This document shows, one piece after another, positions 18,801-24,417 of a DNA stretch of 24,417 nt (positions are counted from its first letter, which is position 1; each line of letters begins with the position of its first letter). Source of the DNA: an uncultured Bacteroidales bacterium (GTDB taxonomy: Bacteria; Bacteroidota; Bacteroidia; Bacteroidales; Paludibacteraceae); assembly GCA_937915765.1 (NCBI GenBank), contig CALGHE010000125.1, positions 1-24,417 of the forward strand. Reading direction: 5' to 3'. The position numbers and the translations under genes were made by a program. The notes below the pieces were generated by a model, which searched no databases, was not told where the DNA came from, and saw only the letters and a program-made list of their open reading frames with translations.

Positions 18801-21800
18801 CCATAATGAGGATGGTTTTTATTCAAGCCTTTCAATCCGTTCAGATTGTTAGGAAAGAATTCATCCGCCACATCACAGCCATGAATACCTTCTGGTATCA
18901 ATTGAGTTTTTATTTCAAAATACGCAGCTTCTTGGTTGACAGGGATATAGGCCGTAGGCACATCACCTTTGAGTATTTTAAACTCGGCCTCACAATTACC
19001 ATCTACCTCAAGCGTCAGCTCTGGGTCCGGACAATCGATAGGCACAGGAGTTGTTCCCCCTGTCACAATTATGCTCTGCGAACAAGTCTTCACATTACCG
19101 CTTGCGTCTTTAAACTCATATATCAGATTTGTCAAGCCTACATAATATTTGTGATTTTGAACGTCCTCAAACGACTTGGCTGTTTCTCTTACAATTTTAC
19201 CTTTATCATCAGGTCCTTCTATTGTAATAGATACAGTTATACCACCTTCACAATTATCCTCTACATCTGTTGGCAATATTTCTTTTATGGACTTATCGTC
19301 AAAGAAGGTTCCCAAAGTTCCGACATACTTTTTCGTTGTTGATTGCCCCGGACCAGCACCAGGAACTTTTTCCACCACATCTTCCTTTGTAGCGTATTTC
19401 AAAAACTCTTCAAGCTTACCTGTCTCCTTATAATAGTTGGCAGTCACACGCACAGAAGGCAAAGACGAGCAGTCAAATGTCGGTTCTTCCTTATCCTTCA
19501 CCGTGAAAGTCTGCACACAATCATCCACAGCCTGACCGTTCTTTTTCTTGAATCTCCAAATTATCTTATACGTATGGTTCACATGGAAGATAATGTCGTC
19601 CAATTTATCATTTGGAACCAACACAGAGTCTTTGTCGTCAACATCCTTGTACCAAACCTCAGCATCATCCACAGTCAACACTTCGTTACCTCCTGAGCAT
19701 GGGTCCTCTGCCGACGGCAATTTATCCAACTGCGCAATCAGACCTTTCACAGAAAGTCCGCAATAACCTGCTTTGTTTGCCACGTCGCCAATAGCGGCAG
19801 GCGGACAGCTCAATATTGGTTTACGGTCATCAACAACCTCAATCTTCTGGTAACATGACTTCTCATTACCATAATCATCCTTAAAGATCCACTTAATATA
19901 AGTAATACCAATTTTATAATTGGCGTTCAAATCTATTTTGGTGCTGTACGATCCTGTTATAGGATTCGTAGTTTCCGCCCTACCACCATAAATACCGGTA
20001 ATAGTTCCGTCAACGCCGTTCAGGTCTTTCAGCACCGGCGGCACCAACGTAGGCAAAGAACCCTTGTCATACTCAGGCTGGGCCTCGCAACCTGGCTGCC
20101 AAGACGTTTTTGTTACATATCCTTTAATATCATCGCAATCGATATTCGGAGGTGTAACATCCTTAATATTTATTACTCTTTCACAATAAGAAGTAATTCC
20201 GCAACCATCTATTATAGTATATTTGTACTTCCTCACACCGATAGGGAAACGGAATGTGTACTTATCTGCGGACATCTCCCCTTTGCGAATCTTCAACCAA
20301 TCGAGATATCTCAACTCATAAGTTTTGCCCTCCGCCTCAATTTTAACAGTCGGATTCGGGTCACAGCCTTCTTCTATTTTGAACCCGTCTTTCAAATCTG
20401 CAATAGTGAGCACCGTATCCTTTTGAGTAGGGCCAAGTTTCACAATCTGCGTATCGCTTACAGGCAAACAAGTCGTTGACATATTTTCGACTCTGACTCT
20501 GTAAGTACCTCTCACAGGCTCAGTTGGACAGCCTTCAAAGTTGCTAACTATGACTTTGCCTTCATGATTCTTTATCTCCTTAAGTTTAACCTTTGTTGAC
20601 AAATAAATCTCATAGAGCTGTTCTTCCGTCTTCAAATCACAGACTTCTGCCTTCACCATATTTATTTGAGCTATGCTTCCATCTTCTAACGGTGTGAGAT
20701 TATTATCTTTTGAGCTCCATTCATAAATATACTCATAACCGTCCACAACTCTTTCCATAGTAGAGACGGCCTTTATGTAGTGGGCGTCGTTAGATGCACA
20801 AAGAAACTTATCCTCTTCTTTCACATCTCCCTCATAACCTTGCAACTCAAGTTTCAGACTTGGAGTCATTACAGCTTCTATATAATAAGACACAGGATCG
20901 TAAGTCTGTTCAACATTAGTTCCTGAGACCCTCTTAGACGGCCATGCAACAAGTCTATAAGTTCCAGCTCCATGACTTGCGTTAAGTTTCAACTTTACCT
21001 TTTCTCCCTTAACACCCACGTTGCTAACCACATCATTATCAACCTGAAGTCCGCCGACCTTTTCACCTTTCGGATTATATAGTTCCCACACATAATGCAC
21101 ATTCTCATCTTTATCCACAGGGTCAACCTCATAAGTTTCTTCTACAGCCGTAGGAATACAAACCACGTCATGCCCTATGATTTCAGAAATTTCAACAGCA
21201 CCGCAGTTCTCTGCAGAAACAAAAAATTCAAGAGGTTCAAAATCTGGCGTATTATCGTCCTTTACTCTATAATACTTTTTACCAACCTCATGTGCAATTA
21301 TAGTAACAGTAGTAACATCAGTCCCTCTATATTCAATGTTTGTATCTGGATCTTTCAATGTTTTCCAGCTACCATCGGGCTGTTGTTCCTGCCAATGAAA
21401 CAAAGCTCCATAAGGGAACCCTGCAGCATTAACTGTCTTATAATCAAGTCCTCCTGTACATATCGCATCAGACGTCAAACACACATTCTGCACATCTGCA
21501 GAAATATAGTCCACCGCAAATCGCACACAATTATACCAGTCAAATTCAGGCGTCAGCTCAAACTCATCCTGATTTCCCAAAAACTGACCATAAAAGTCAA
21601 GCTCCATTCTATAATACTTAACATTATAGTCACTAAACGCACCTTGCAACTTCAGTTTTTCCGCAATCTGCCCTTTTTCTCTATAAGTTTCATTGTATAG
21701 TTCCTTGTCTGTTTTATCATTGTATATACGTATGCTAAGGGTATTCCAAGAGTCATTACCAAAACCAGTACGGAAATTGACTGTTGTCTTTTGCATCATC

Positions 21801-22600
21801 TGGTCTCTGTCGCTTTTACTACAATCAGACAAATCAATGTAAGCCCTCATAGTAAACCTATAGTACTTATCTCGATATGTATCTCCATCAAAATACAAAG
21901 AGAACGGGTACTTAGTTCCCCCTGCCGTAAATTCATAATAATGATTGCCCATAGCAGCACCGGATGTGTCTTTAGAAGGATACGAACCATCGCCAAAGGT
22001 CCAACCGGCAACAACCTTTCCTGCTGTCTGAGCTTTGAATCTTACATTTTCCTCCTCAAAAAAATCTTCCAGATTAGTTGGAGGCACACTTCCAAAATTT
22101 ATATCACCAGGCTTTTTCCCTGGATCTGGGTTAAAGTCCGTACCATTGAAATAGTCTCCTGTAGTGGACTGATGACATACTTTCGGACAATCAGTTGTAT
22201 TTTTCACTTCAACGGTAGGACATGTTTGCGGATTAAATGTACCTTTATTCTCCACAACTCCAAATACCATATCCAAACCAGTAGAATCCATCGGCGTCAC
22301 ATACTGTCCGTAAACTCCACCGTCATCATATTTTCCATACACGGCCGTACCGACATATTTAAACTCTCCCCCCCCTGCTGACGCATAGAAGTCAACCCCG
22401 CTTAGGCGCTCTGAATACCCTGTAACTTTAAGAAATATTGGAGTTCTCGAACAAGCCTCTTTCAAGTCCGCTGTTATAGTTTGAGCATAACCCGACACAG
22501 ACAACGTGCAAAGCAGCGTCGCCACAGTCAACTTAAAAAACGCTCCCCAACTGCGTTTTTTCTCAAACTTACCACTCTTTTTGAATAAAAATAAACTCAT
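9812..22600 (-). CDS. giant secreted HYR-module protein (4262 aa) with T9SS type B C-terminal domain
   Basis: One unbroken frame of 4262 codons. The N-terminus has a long basic region and then a hydrophobic core (FFKLTVATLLCTLSVSGYAQ), a signal peptide cleaved near residue 40. Residues ~40-480 are a non-repetitive, possibly jelly-roll or Ig-like region; ~480-816 contain further Ig/PKD-like strands. Residues ~817-3808 carry about 28 HYR-like modules (hyalin-repeat Ig fold), most with the pattern P-FDC...C...DSC...G-T-I-W-F-D...CDQ-VIVKD and four cysteines that could form disulfides. Residues ~3809-4186 are Ig-like. The last ~75 residues (LPTAITPYVKDGMNDEF, VRIFNRYGQMLFEGEDGWDG, GVYYYEV) are a gliding-motility-type C-terminal domain, i.e. 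a T9SS type B signal. A surface adhesin or fibre is likely by family; the ligand is unknown. It is flanked by its own terminator and a candidate promoter, so it is probably monocistronic. Confidence 0.93.
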   Translation of the reverse strand: MSLFLFKKSGKFEKKRSWGAFFKLTVATLLCTLSVSGYAQTITADLKEACSRTPIFLKVTGYSERLSGVDFYASAGGGEFKYVGTAVYGKYDDGGVYGQYVTPMDSTGLDMVFGVVENKGTFNPQTCPTVEVKNTTDCPKVCHQSTTGDYFNGTDFNPDPGKKPGDINFGSVPPTNLEDFFEEENVRFKAQTAGKVVAGWTFGDGSYPSKDTSGAAMGNHYYEFTAGGTKYPFSLYFDGDTYRDKYYRFTMRAYIDLSDCSKSDRDQMMQKTTVNFRTGFGNDSWNTLSIRIYNDKTDKELYNETYREKGQIAEKLKLQGAFSDYNVKYYRMELDFYGQFLGNQDEFELTPEFDWYNCVRFAVDYISADVQNVCLTSDAICTGGLDYKTVNAAGFPYGALFHWQEQQPDGSWKTLKDPDTNIEYRGTDVTTVTIIAHEVGKKYYRVKDDNTPDFEPLEFFVSAENCGAVEISEIIGHDVVCIPTAVEETYEVDPVDKDENVHYVWELYNPKGEKVGGLQVDNDVVSNVGVKGEKVKLKLNASHGAGTYRLVAWPSKRVSGTNVEQTYDPVSYYIEAVMTPSLKLELQGYEGDVKEEDKFLCASNDAHYIKAVSTMERVVDGYEYIYEWSSKDNNLTPLEDGSIAQINMVKAEVCDLKTEEQLYEIYLSTKVKLKEIKNHEGKVIVSNFEGCPTEPVRGTYRVRVENMSTTCLPVSDTQIVKLGPTQKDTVLTIADLKDGFKIEEGCDPNPTVKIEAEGKTYELRYLDWLKIRKGEMSADKYTFRFPIGVRKYKYTIIDGCGITSYCERVINIKDVTPPNIDCDDIKGYVTKTSWQPGCEAQPEYDKGSLPTLVPPVLKDLNGVDGTITGIYGGRAETTNPITGSYSTKIDLNANYKIGITYIKWIFKDDYGNEKSCYQKIEVVDDRKPILSCPPAAIGDVANKAGYCGLSVKGLIAQLDKLPSAEDPCSGGNEVLTVDDAEVWYKDVDDKDSVLVPNDKLDDIIFHVNHTYKIIWRFKKKNGQAVDDCVQTFTVKDKEEPTFDCSSLPSVRVTANYYKETGKLEEFLKYATKEDVVEKVPGAGPGQSTTKKYVGTLGTFFDDKSIKEILPTDVEDNCEGGITVSITIEGPDDKGKIVRETAKSFEDVQNHKYYVGLTNLIYEFKDASGNVKTCSQSIIVTGGTTPVPIDCPDPELTLEVDGNCEAEFKILKGDVPTAYIPVNQEAAYFEIKTQLIPEGIHGCDVADEFFPNNLNGLKGLNKNHPHYGEMLDFICDKFSGDTKKWDDFCNGDDNKWNCNSDGWGVPFPPMGPGAGALKEPWSTETFWGEDDNRIVTRSGSLTKTTDTLGYPYEVELIDMKTGKTVSGGKVLNEYDADERVESKYLIPRVANEKCMESAIRVCASSDVKIKNNFPAVIMNLKLKAGEYRLVYRFEDVQGGQRKDSCEVKIHVVDKIAPSIDCGDWTNKGTFYANENCEVPFNKVPWFKKPSLDDLNATDNCGSRSELTLSWEREYNNLAITSEDAFKNNFKIGTTVVTYIVKDTSGNEATCVQEIIVVDTLGPSVNCDNYKDLEVETGDNCQTPADVVVEAGLVTPVIEDEKCSPTGKDIVATGTRSDGKDIFKDPYPLGETVITWVFEDGIGNKSVCEQSVIVKDNRPPDKAVCDEIKDKVLNLAPGVCVATEEMVEVLLGKHETEDDCDTVIVGVPYVFNGETSELDELYDKFKKDTTYKIVWLFTDKGGNTARCDHNLTIKDTTPPDNSNICPEPKKSVNAETVCELTFGELNLPMLSLEDKCDGTLVADLYGDVLSYQDGKAVYTEYKNSELEGLAYPVGIHYFKWVFTDKGGNESVCEMELEVKDKIKPKDVCKGLPTDTLHITVSDDKCATDAEEVLDKFTIPVVIDECDSMIAGSSWRPIDPIVKRYYEGELERGEDGLPYDFLTWDDNPFKLGVTEIRFIYIDNSKNIDSCSVYVSIEDKTAPVFDCDKISPNPIKPVAKEGSCEVAFNEIKFGEYYAKDNCSEQMFKGELWADMGNVLDVNTLKFAVGDTITLYWMFVDNDGNKRRCPQVIIPMHDAMPNFDCNSLSQHVGVAKEGACYANAADLKLDVPIAKDSCMPDTTFYGIGTREDGKLMTDPFPTGTTVVNWAFVSPYNLKDTLVCPQEVFVKGNNEFDFDCDTLVPTLLDTVADCNESEDAHMKIEIPKVADPCADPASDQYWRVGAGKRSDSRPLDDGYPLGVTTITWTFTDFTGNVTKTCDQDFIVKTSMSMNAPCEDLLKDTIKRNVDENECKIDWGVVGEVKTPSVKNPCDASVEIIGDGYLMFGTNKVHVDSMKSEKDSLYIGITKIMWIFKDTTGTLVDPIDTCFQNIQVGDVNQLPVDCDNMPDKVFRLKPEDCEISAEEVVIYAPEVIDLCTNKVIIPDTTRSSGKKMDDVFSVGVDTISWEYSFGNQLIVCNQVITVKDSMAPLFNCDDLDTIRLASLPELCYITGDVVADSLGSPFALEACTGDTIYGVATDTLGNKLPTRYAVGDTFIVKWTFVDTVINEIPKVCYQAILVTGDQKPVFNCDDLEVIEKQVVGCKLDAAAVDFPTPVAKDYCTQKDVPGVGYQLTAEGDILPLISDYPLGKTKVMWVFDSPFSSASDTCYQTVHVRTTQPIEFNCDSLKNDTIRVDVENGFCFVPFDSIKIDQLYAINPCTKDSIAGVKKRSDGESFTSVYRLGETKIEWTFTDTTETLVDNVHNCFQVVIVEDINKPMVDCKDYPDTLVLLDEKDCFITAEDLNIESTVKPVFDLCSGAEFVPEHPVSGEKGPYRTSGKLMTDNYELGTDTIVYYYNFTMRAPAECRQVVTVKDTIAPNFDCETLDKELRLVTAEGLCDVDFVGVDTMLPKPVATIDCIVDENGDKKEVPGVFELIDVKTGNTLEYTESLKLKVGDTVRVVWTFFNDTFNTKPLNCEQQIVVLGSAAPVFNCDSLGNAPVVDTTTNCKSVTLGSAKIITPIAVDSCTGIPVPGKGVRLDGGDLYGAYPVGNTVIRWYFESPLSVKSDSCDQNVIVKGDWEPNIDCSTLTDITVQSVQCVPVSASEVDVPVPNAKDSCTKELVPGRGVRLDGKELTDEYPVGKTVIRWYFESPYSVKTDSCDQNVIVKGDIEPEFNCAEMSEVPLLTYINGCDTILDAEMIKTPYALDACTKDSVPGVGVRADGGDLYGIYNVGYTTITWTFTSPYSSAVVTCDQQVLVQSDSMRLELHCDEDTLGNKILDTIEVAISEGECFVDGKTIDLRPPFAINPCTKDTIVAVGVREDGGALDGPYFASTEIRWIIKDTSSTLKDGEDTCYQYVKIGDSDEPIVDCDQIAMKDTTVYFAPENCTVDASEINLNVEKVLNPCDKTEMTPTVTRVSGKNLDAVYEIGTDTVVWTYQFKYSNEFVTYESDFVCKKAVTVEDTVAPAVKCYPENADTIKVTLYVGKGVAFDSVAKLGLVKPEVLFECSDKSKVTTELSLVLNGKVQTETDTFRFGTTKVTWIVKDSAGNADSSCVKYVIVEDLVPPVLNCPVNPDKGKVYACLKDVPAPLTEKEFFEKGGFIDVPEKVKDGSFGYRDTLVGSPCDSMLVQRYYYVIDLSDRVIECGEGHYFYVYDNVGPVIQLDAVKEVLSCSEDIPVAPDTVWAIDNCGDSILAVMTEENDRDLSPDSCDYYNYDIIRTWTAFDSCGNAATAVTHKYEIRDTLAPRFIKPEGWLDTLRATNIGYQCKFKMPDFVVTVKGNVEDNCVENLDNIIITQEPPVGDTIAESMDVKVYIKDLCGNTEVVDCYVEVQDRKEIVKLEAFDVDSCVSDDAIVDLDAKSVVNYSGHIWRQVFGKWYSYTSRIFVDYYRGDVAAENLIYSNNKFTYGEDNKLDDKELLKLSRRSKSGRYAVVAMDTVAFCKDTAYFDVRLYERPRVSLDTGSIVVCEYDSIPLFQKDDTLSHRYNVCIDNMGAPITEEGWMLDGVVYKSKDSVYYTGGQRDLAYYADNRCGRTTSEDSYFFVCGGAQDYSPIDSFELLGNSRELLDLWRAEKLKSVDSIVVNVRERYKVDKLVLTTKPQDKARVWRGEDADLVLKTNYRPLTYYWYRVDGLYDGRYGIEYDEFGDVKTKYDNPMDVDDELLAVTHSFETEEPFKYHISQAMDTSMYYVVVTDSVCPALPSNLVRMDVLDQLPTAITPYVKDGMNDEFMPGYSVRIFNRYGQMLFEGEDGWDGTYRGMMADPGVYYYEVTMKNGVVNKGSVEVVKIE
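12290..15811 (-). repeat. higher-order A-B-C-D super-repeat of HYR modules
   Basis: Modules 13-16 (about 14645-15811) and 17-20 (about 13446-14644) follow the same order of four classes, then D repeats (modules 21, 22) and A-B recurs (modules 23-24, to about 12290). Class A ends in D-T-(T/S)...D...C-(F/Y)-Q; class B has R-x-SGK and GTDT; class C has W-T-F then a V-L-G or V-T-G end; class D has an F-(D/E/T)-SP-x-S segment. Modules 20 and 21 are about 87% identical over 95 bases counted by eye, at an offset of 273 bases. Confidence 0.7.
18290..18950 (-). other. non-HYR insertion in the fourth module of the giant protein
   Basis: Between the opening PIDCPDPELTLEVDGNCEAEF and the closing strands (LVYRFEDVQGG, CEVKIHVVDK) this module carries some 215 extra residues. 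These include a cysteine- and tryptophan-rich stretch (FICDKFSGDTKKWDDFCNGD, WNCNSDGWGVPFPPMGPGAG). The stretch is not recognised as any domain. Approximate limits. Confidence 0.5.
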
Positions 22601-22767
22601 AACCGTATAATTCTAAATACCCTATATTATCAATTAAACGCACTTGGCCATCTAAAAAAAACAGAAAGCCAAAAAACAGACATGCACCACAAGGAGTTCC
22701 CCAAACACCTCTACCAAACTAACAACGCCAATTTGGACACAAACTCAACAAACATCCCTTGACAGCA

Positions 22768-22797
22768 CAAAAATAGCGTAACGCCCTATCTGTCAGA
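22768..22797 (-). promoter_or_regulatory. putative promoter for the giant gene
   Basis: The minus-strand -7 box TATTTTTG (22768-22775) matches TAnnTTTG. About 18 bases upstream is only TCTG, a weak -33 element. It would give a leader of ~160 bases before the ATG at 22600. This is the only TAnnTTTG match noticed on this strand in 22601-22980. Confidence 0.35.
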
Positions 22798-22981
22798 ATA
22801 TTAGATTTTACAATCCACTCAAAACCCAATTTCATGCGTTAAAATTAATACTTATTGTCTAAATAATGAAAAAAAAGAACAGAAAATTAGAAAAAAATCT
22901 TTTAGCAAAAAATGACAAACAATAAAATTTCGTTGCAAAGAGCTAATCCATGATACTCCAGACTCACAAAACAATTTAAAG

Positions 22982-23001
22982 GGCGGGCACCTAAGCCCGC
23001 C
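22982..23001 (-). terminator. probable terminator after rubrerythrin
   Basis: A 7-bp all-GC stem (22982-22988 with 22995-23001, GGCGGGC and its complement) with a 6-base loop starts 7 bases past the rubrerythrin stop codon. The following minus-strand T content is modest (CTTTAAATTG), so efficiency is uncertain. Confidence 0.7.
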
Positions 23002-23008
23002 TTTTACC

Positions 23009-23587
23009 TTAATAGTTTGTTTTTTTCACCTCAAAATATGCTTGAGAATGTTTGCACGCAGGACATTCAGCCGGAGCATTCGCGCTCGTAATCACAAACC
23101 CACAATTACGGCACATCCACTCAACCTTTTCCGGCTTAGAGAAAACTGTTTTGTTCTTGATATTTTCAAGAAGCGCTCTGTAACGGTCTTCATGATTTTT
23201 TTCTGCAATGCAAATATTACGGTACATATCCGCTATTTCAGGGAAACCTTCCTCATCCGCCTCTTTTGCGAATTTAGGGTAAGCTTCCGACCACTCCTCG
23301 TTTTCGCCACATGCGGCAGCAAGCAAGTTTTGTTCTGTCGTGCCAATCACTCCGGCAGGGAACATTGCGCAAATTTCAACTTCTCCGCCTTCCAAGAATT
23401 TAAACATTTTCTTAGCATGTTCTTTTTCCTGATCTGCAGTTTCCGAAAAAATACTTGCAATCTGTTCATAACCCTCTTTTTTCGCCACACTTGCAAAATA
23501 CGTGTAACGGTTTCTTGCCTGAGACTCACCTGCAAAAGAGGTCAAAAGATTCTTCTCAGTTTTTGTTCCTTTAATACTTTTAGCCAT
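23009..23587 (-). CDS. rubrerythrin
   Basis: Rubrerythrin is a cytoplasmic non-haem iron protein that reduces hydrogen peroxide in anaerobes, using electrons from NADH via rubredoxin-type partners. The 192-residue product has the normal length. The ferritin-like four-helix domain shows the di-iron ligands at expected positions: Glu21, the E-x-x-H pairs Glu54/His57 and Glu129/His132, plus Glu95 and Glu98. The C-terminal rubredoxin-like domain carries Cys159-x-x-Cys162 and Cys175-x-x-Cys178 (MCRNCGF, CPACKH). All key residues are present, so it should be active. The start MAKSIKGTKTEKNL is typical. The gene is flanked by hairpins on both sides and so is probably transcribed alone. It implies an anaerobic or microaerobic host. 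Confidence 0.97.
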   Translation of the reverse strand: MAKSIKGTKTEKNLLTSFAGESQARNRYTYFASVAKKEGYEQIASIFSETADQEKEHAKKMFKFLEGGEVEICAMFPAGVIGTTEQNLLAAACGENEEWSEAYPKFAKEADEEGFPEIADMYRNICIAEKNHEDRYRALLENIKNKTVFSKPEKVEWMCRNCGFVITSANAPAECPACKHSQAYFEVKKTNY

Positions 23588-23629
23588 AAGTGTTTACAAT
23601 TTAACTAATCTAACAATACAAATAACAAC

Positions 23630-23662
23630 TAAGCACCAATGCAATAACTGCTATGGTGCTTA
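23630..23662 (-). terminator. putative hairpin terminator after the MORN gene
   Basis: A 9-bp perfect stem (TAAGCACCA at 23630-23638 with its complement at 23654-23662) that can extend with a further GCA pairing across two mismatches. It lies ~46 bases beyond the MORN gene's stop and before the rubrerythrin start. There is no clear T-run (GTTGTTATTTG follows), so it could instead be a leader structure of the rubrerythrin transcript. Confidence 0.45.
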
Positions 23663-23708
23663 ATATATTATATTTTCATCTGCATTCTGAAGAATTTGGT
23701 CTTGCTCA

Positions 23709-24176
23709 TCAATTTTTCTTCTTTCTCTCAATGCTAATTTCTTCTACAAGTTCGCTATCCTCAAATATCCCAGTCTGTCTTGTTCCCGAAGCAAAGATGT
23801 AAACGCCCTGACCGTTGCGCTTTCCATTCTTGAACTCACCTTCATAACGGTCTCCTGTAGCAAACGTGTAAACGCCCTTGCCTTCCGGCACTCCGTTCAC
23901 GAAGTCGCCTGTGTAGATGTCGCCAGTAGGATATGTGTAAGTACCCTGTCCATGACGTTTTCCTGCCACAAACTCACCCGTATATTTAGCTCCGGATTTA
24001 TAAGTGTAAGTGCCTTTGCCGTCAAACTGGCCATCCTTAAATGTACCGTTGTACACTTCGCCGTCTTCGAACGTATAAACACCCTTGCCGTTACGGCACT
24101 TGCCCTTGCACTGCGCGAAAGCGTCAGCACCTGCAAAAATCAGAACTATGGAGAATAGTAATAATTTAGCTTTCAT
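23709..24176 (-). CDS. exported MORN-repeat protein (155 aa)
   Basis: The product begins with a signal peptide (MKAKLLLFSIVLIFAGADAF, cleavage likely after AFA at residue 21). Five MORN repeats of exactly 23 residues follow at about 30-52, 53-75, 76-98, 99-121 and 122-144, with the pattern GKGTYTYKSGAKYTGEFVAG. The last repeat is degenerate (TRQTGIFEDSEL) and a charged tail ends in RKKKN. MORN repeats form an extended beta-hairpin stack and in other proteins bind lipids or proteins; the role of small exported bacterial versions is not established. A free Cys23 lies just after the predicted cleavage site; the preceding residues (FAQC) do not make a good lipobox, so a lipoprotein is unlikely. 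A promoter match lies at 24241-24271. Family confident, function unknown. Confidence 0.92.
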   Translation of the reverse strand: MKAKLLLFSIVLIFAGADAFAQCKGKCRNGKGVYTFEDGEVYNGTFKDGQFDGKGTYTYKSGAKYTGEFVAGKRHGQGTYTYPTGDIYTGDFVNGVPEGKGVYTFATGDRYEGEFKNGKRNGQGVYIFASGTRQTGIFEDSELVEEISIERKKKN

Positions 24177-24240
24177 ATATTTTTTACTTTAATTTTCAAA
24201 CAAATCAGACCCGACAAAACGGTCTCGAACAACTTGCCCA

Positions 24241-24271
24241 CAAATATAAAAATGTTTATCAAAAAAAGCAA
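24241..24271 (-). promoter_or_regulatory. putative Bacteroidota promoter for the MORN gene
   Basis: On the minus strand a TTG (24269-24271) is followed after 20 bases by TATATTTG (24241-24248), a full -7 box match. Initiation near 24234 would leave a leader of about 58 bases before the ATG at 24176. Confidence 0.5.
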
Positions 24272-24332
24272 CTTAATTTCAGAAAATTCACAAAAAAGTT
24301 TTCAATACAGCACAAAGCGGCACAAAACAAAG

Positions 24333-24360
24333 AAGGGGACCTCCATTCGGAAGTCCCCTT
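24333..24360 (-). terminator. rho-independent terminator after 5S rRNA
   Basis: A 12-bp stem (24349-24360 with 24333-24344, one G-T pair) with a 4-base loop, followed on the minus strand by a T-rich run (CTTTGTTTTG). It directly follows the 5S rRNA 3' end, as expected for the end of an rRNA operon. Confidence 0.9.
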
Positions 24361-24363
24361 CGC

Positions 24364-24417
24364 AAGGCGGCGGCTACCTACTCTCCCACAGTGCGCAGTA
24401 CCATCGGCGATGCCGGG
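24364..24417 (-). rRNA. rrf: 5S ribosomal RNA, 3' part only
   Basis: Read on the minus strand, the last ~54 bases match the conserved 3' half of bacterial 5S rRNA: GCCGATGGTACTGC, then GTGGGAGAGTAGGT and GCCGCC at the end. The 5' half lies beyond the right edge. In Bacteroidota 5S usually ends the 16S-23S-5S operon, so 23S and 16S are probably just outside. The exact 3' end is uncertain by a few bases. Confidence 0.93.

Larger units (their letters stand above)
11177..20152 (-). repeat. array of ~28 HYR-like modules within the giant protein
   Basis: By eye, each module begins near a P-x-(F/I/V)-(D/N)-C motif and ends with C-(D/Y/F)-Q-x-(V/I)-x-V-K-D. Modules are mostly 80-105 residues; the fourth is much longer because of an insertion at 18290-18950. 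The last two or three modules lose most of the regular cysteines. Boundaries are approximate and the count could change by one or two with profile alignment. Confidence 0.85.
22601..23008. other. intergenic region between the giant gene and rubrerythrin
   Basis: This 408-base AT-rich gap contains the rubrerythrin terminator and the candidate promoter of the giant gene. No ORF, RNA gene or repeat was recognised in the rest. Confidence 0.6.

Noticed and set aside
10145..22381. Many plus-strand ORFs of 60-310 residues opposite the giant gene
   Set aside because: All are antisense shadows of the repetitive HYR coding sequence.

Overview
The window looks like a chromosomal segment of a member of the Bacteroidota, most probably Bacteroidales. 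The evidence is two proteins with type IX secretion (T9SS) sorting domains, one type A and one type B (gliding-motility-type C-terminal domain), a BspA-type leucine-rich-repeat surface protein, a lack of convincing Shine-Dalgarno sequences, and several upstream boxes matching the Bacteroidota promoter (-7 TAnnTTTG with a TTG or TTTG about 20 bases further upstream). Genus and species cannot be read from the sequence.

Layout, left to right. (1) 1-695, minus: the 5' part of a BspA-type LRR protein that runs off the left edge, with near-perfect 69-bp repeats. (2) 1122-3329, plus: a cytoplasmic-looking TPR protein, the only plus-strand gene. (3) 3446-5155, minus: a family 9 glycoside hydrolase with a signal peptide. 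(4) 5156-5450: a gene-poor gap holding a 123-bp element bounded by perfect 18-bp inverted repeats. (5) 5451-7238, minus: lepA (elongation factor 4). (6) 7351-9240, minus: a beta-helix protein with three EYF-DPG modules and a T9SS type A sorting domain. (7) 9812-22600, minus: one uninterrupted 4262-residue gene, about half the window, encoding a secreted giant with roughly 28 HYR-like modules and a T9SS type B C-terminal domain. (8) 23009-23587, minus: rubrerythrin. (9) 23709-24176, minus: a small exported MORN-repeat protein. (10) 24364-24417, minus: the 3' end of a 5S rRNA gene followed by a terminator, so an rRNA operon probably lies off the right edge.

Four protein genes (LRR protein, GH9, beta-helix protein, giant HYR protein) encode predicted exported proteins, and two of these carry recognisable T9SS signals. 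This suggests a cell-envelope and adhesion neighbourhood mixed with housekeeping genes rather than one operon: clear terminators separate the giant gene from the beta-helix gene and the beta-helix gene from lepA. No defence system, CRISPR array, prophage or tRNA was seen.

The most striking feature is the internal history of the giant protein. Its HYR modules fall into classes that recur in a four-module order (A-B-C-D), pointing to block duplication followed by local duplication of D modules. Other points of interest are the shortened DAGD catalytic motif in the GH9 enzyme, the inverted-repeat element before lepA, and a possible small membrane protein in the leader of the beta-helix gene.
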